The notes beneath the pieces were generated by a model that made no database searches, was not told the origin of the DNA, and saw only the letters and a program-made list of their open reading frames with translations. From the NCBI RefSeq assembly GCF_001182785.1, contig NZ_CP012100.1, positions 186,001 through 250,000 on the forward strand: a stretch of 64,000 nucleotides of DNA. Direction: 5' to 3'. The position numbers and the translations under genes were made by a program. Below, in pieces: positions 62,680-64,000 of this stretch (positions are counted from its first letter, which is position 1; each line of letters opens with the position of its first letter). This stretch comes from Bacillus thuringiensis (GTDB lineage: Bacteria; Bacillota; Bacilli; Bacillales; Bacillaceae_G).

Positions 62680-63786
62680 CTACTTGCTAAATTCAGCAAG
62701 TAAAATATTTTTAAAAGGATCAGGACTATCAGCTTTAAGGCTGTTCAAATTGACGGCCAGCGTATGTCTGCCTCCAAGTGTGCCTGCAGCAAAAGTACTG
62801 AACCCTGGAATGCCACCTGAGTGTCCCCATATCGAGACACCGTTTGGAAGAATAATTTTGAAAATTCCAAGCCCGGAATCGCCAAGCTCATCTATTCCTG
62901 TAGGGACTGTTGTAAGCATTTGCTTTAGTTGCTGTTCTTTCAGTAATTTGCCCCCAAGTAAATAAGAAAAGAATTTGTTTAAATCATCAGCTGTAGAAAT
63001 CATATCTCCGGCCGAGCTCCCCATACTTGGGTTATAATAAGTAACATCTTTTGGCTCACTTGCTCCGTCTAATTGGATATATCCACGGGCATGCTTGGTT
63101 CCTGGAATGACACTTGAATTTCCAGGTAAGAATGTATTCGCTAATTCAAGTGGTTCAATAATTCGATTTTCAATCTCTTCCGCATAGTTGTTCCCAGTTA
63201 CTTTTTCAATAAGAATTCCTAGTAATACATATCCTGTATTTGAATACGACCAGCTCTTTCCTGGAGCAAAATCTGGAGGCATGGATATTCCCATCTTTAC
63301 TAATTCTTCAGTAGTATAAGATTTTTTTGTATCCATGATATTAAAATCCTTTGACATTGTGTAATTAGCGATACCACTTGTGTGGTTCAATAATTGCCGG
63401 ATAGTAATCTGTTTATCATCATACCCGTTTCCTTGAATGAAACCAGGCAAACATTTTTCAATAGAGTCGTCTAGATTCAAGCGGTTCTCTTCGGCTAATT
63501 GAAATACAACTGTTGCGGTGAACGTCTTCGTCACGCTGCCGATGCGAAAGCGGAAATCTGTTTCCATTGGTTTCTTGGTTCTCAGGTCCGCTACTCCGGC
63601 CGCATAACTCCACGTTTTCCCATCCTCGGAAGTTTTAGCAAGTATCCCTGGGATTCCAAATTTCAAGATATCACGCATTGCTTGCTTGACGGGATTACGA
63701 TCTCGTTGAGTGCTTGTTTGTAACGAACTAGATACATTTTGAGTGGGCTCTGCTTTTACAAATGTAATTTGACTACGTGTTTTCAT
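62680..63786 (-). CDS. Adp/DD-carboxypeptidase-like serine hydrolase
   Basis: 368 aa from ATG 63786, with GAGGAGA 8 nt upstream. Class C beta-lactamase fold: SVTK (SxxK nucleophile), YSN (YxN) and HSG (third motif). It resembles the alkaline D-peptidase / DD-carboxypeptidase group of B. cereus, which cleaves D-amino-acid peptides. It has no evident signal peptide. An adp-like gene is the known passenger of MIC231 cassettes, but no IS231 ends were found around this copy. Confidence 0.85.
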   Translation of the reverse strand: MKTRSQITFVKAEPTQNVSSSLQTSTQRDRNPVKQAMRDILKFGIPGILAKTSEDGKTWSYAAGVADLRTKKPMETDFRFRIGSVTKTFTATVVFQLAEENRLNLDDSIEKCLPGFIQGNGYDDKQITIRQLLNHTSGIANYTMSKDFNIMDTKKSYTTEELVKMGISMPPDFAPGKSWSYSNTGYVLLGILIEKVTGNNYAEEIENRIIEPLELANTFLPGNSSVIPGTKHARGYIQLDGASEPKDVTYYNPSMGSSAGDMISTADDLNKFFSYLLGGKLLKEQQLKQMLTTVPTGIDELGDSGLGIFKIILPNGVSIWGHSGGIPGFSTFAAGTLGGRHTLAVNLNSLKADSPDPFKNILLAEFSK

Positions 63787-64000
63787 AAGGTATTTCTCTC
63801 CTCTATTCATATTGTATGAGTGGTTGCTTGTTGTTTCGTATTAATTACACAGCTATCCTCTCCATCAATGACAAAAGGACAACATGGAATTCGTAATTAT
63901 CTTCATAATGCTTATTTTTGTCCTAACAAACTGTGAATACCTCTTTTTTTACAAATATGTTAACCCCAAAAATTACTTCTTTTCCTTAGAACACTCTTAT
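63787..64000. other. Upstream region at the window edge
   Basis: No gene seen up to the end of the window. It should contain the promoter of the DD-peptidase-like gene. Confidence 0.35.

Noticed and set aside
62680..63786. Adp-like gene as part of a MIC231 cassette
   Set aside because: The gene type fits the known passenger, but no IS231 end repeats were seen on either side within the window.

Overview
The window looks like accessory DNA from a member of the Bacillus cereus group (B. cereus / B. thuringiensis type). It is AT-rich, has strong AGGAGG-type ribosome binding sites and uses TTG and GTG starts. It carries IS231-family transposases, bcr1-like repeats, a Bla1-type beta-lactamase remnant, a SigP/RsiP-like sigma/anti-sigma pair and BceAB-type transporters. 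No rRNA, tRNA, replication gene or CRISPR array was seen. Many genes are broken and IS debris is dense. Whether this is a large plasmid or a chromosomal accessory region cannot be decided from the sequence.

Layout. 1-3.9 kb: IS4-type transposase debris, a Fur-box-preceded FAD monooxygenase pseudogene and a three-PAS histidine kinase. 4-7.3 kb: L-serine catabolism operon (sdaAB, sdaAA, serine permease) with a cre-like site. 8-11 kb: class III-type Fic protein with a small partner, then an Lrp regulator divergent from an amino-acid permease. 11.1-13.8 kb: tyrosine recombinase divergent from a double-HTH protein. 14.2-16.5 kb: Hfq paralogue with a membrane protein, and a Fur-box-controlled membrane zincin. 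17-19.5 kb: class A PBP with a 36-bp-repeat tail. 19.7-23.4 kb: an IS231-type element carrying a frameshifted RelA/SpoT-like passenger gene. 23.5-26.7 kb: NCS2 permease, cyanase, carbonic anhydrase and a divergent Lrp regulator. 26.8-31.8 kb: MacB-type ABC transporter, DeoR regulator with phased operators, HAD phosphatase, a sigma-factor pseudogene and a small CTG-start ORF. 32-40 kb: SEDS polymerase, lysozyme-like protein, broken acyltransferases, class B PBP, and an ECF sigma/anti-sigma pair. 40.6-46 kb: BceRS two-component system, BceAB transporter and a lipoprotein. 46.2-50 kb: beta-lactamase pseudogene cut at a bcr1-like repeat, HTH/membrane pair, candidate small RNA, APH-fold kinase. 50.4-53.2 kb: second BceAB. 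53.9-58 kb: CPBP protease, GNAT remnant, Rpn nuclease, an orphan IS605/omegaRNA-like remnant, truncated YxeA-like gene, VanZ-like protein. 58.2-60.2 kb: a second IS231 inserted in the loop of a bcr1-like hairpin. 60.4-63.8 kb: SLH-anchored amidase and an Adp/DD-carboxypeptidase-like hydrolase.

Theme. An unusual share of the intact genes act on or sense the cell wall: two PBPs, a SEDS protein, a muramidase-like protein, an SLH amidase, a DD-peptidase-like enzyme, VanZ, two BceAB transporters with one BceRS, and a likely beta-lactam-responsive sigma factor. They lie among many IS ends and remnants, so the region reads as a cell-envelope defence and remodelling island assembled by transposition. 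The main candidates for new biology are the IS231 element with an alarmone-hydrolase-like passenger, the bcr1-like repeat as an abutted IS231 end junction, an orphan omegaRNA-like remnant, the Hfq paralogue operon, the Fur-controlled zincin and a 110-nt candidate small RNA.
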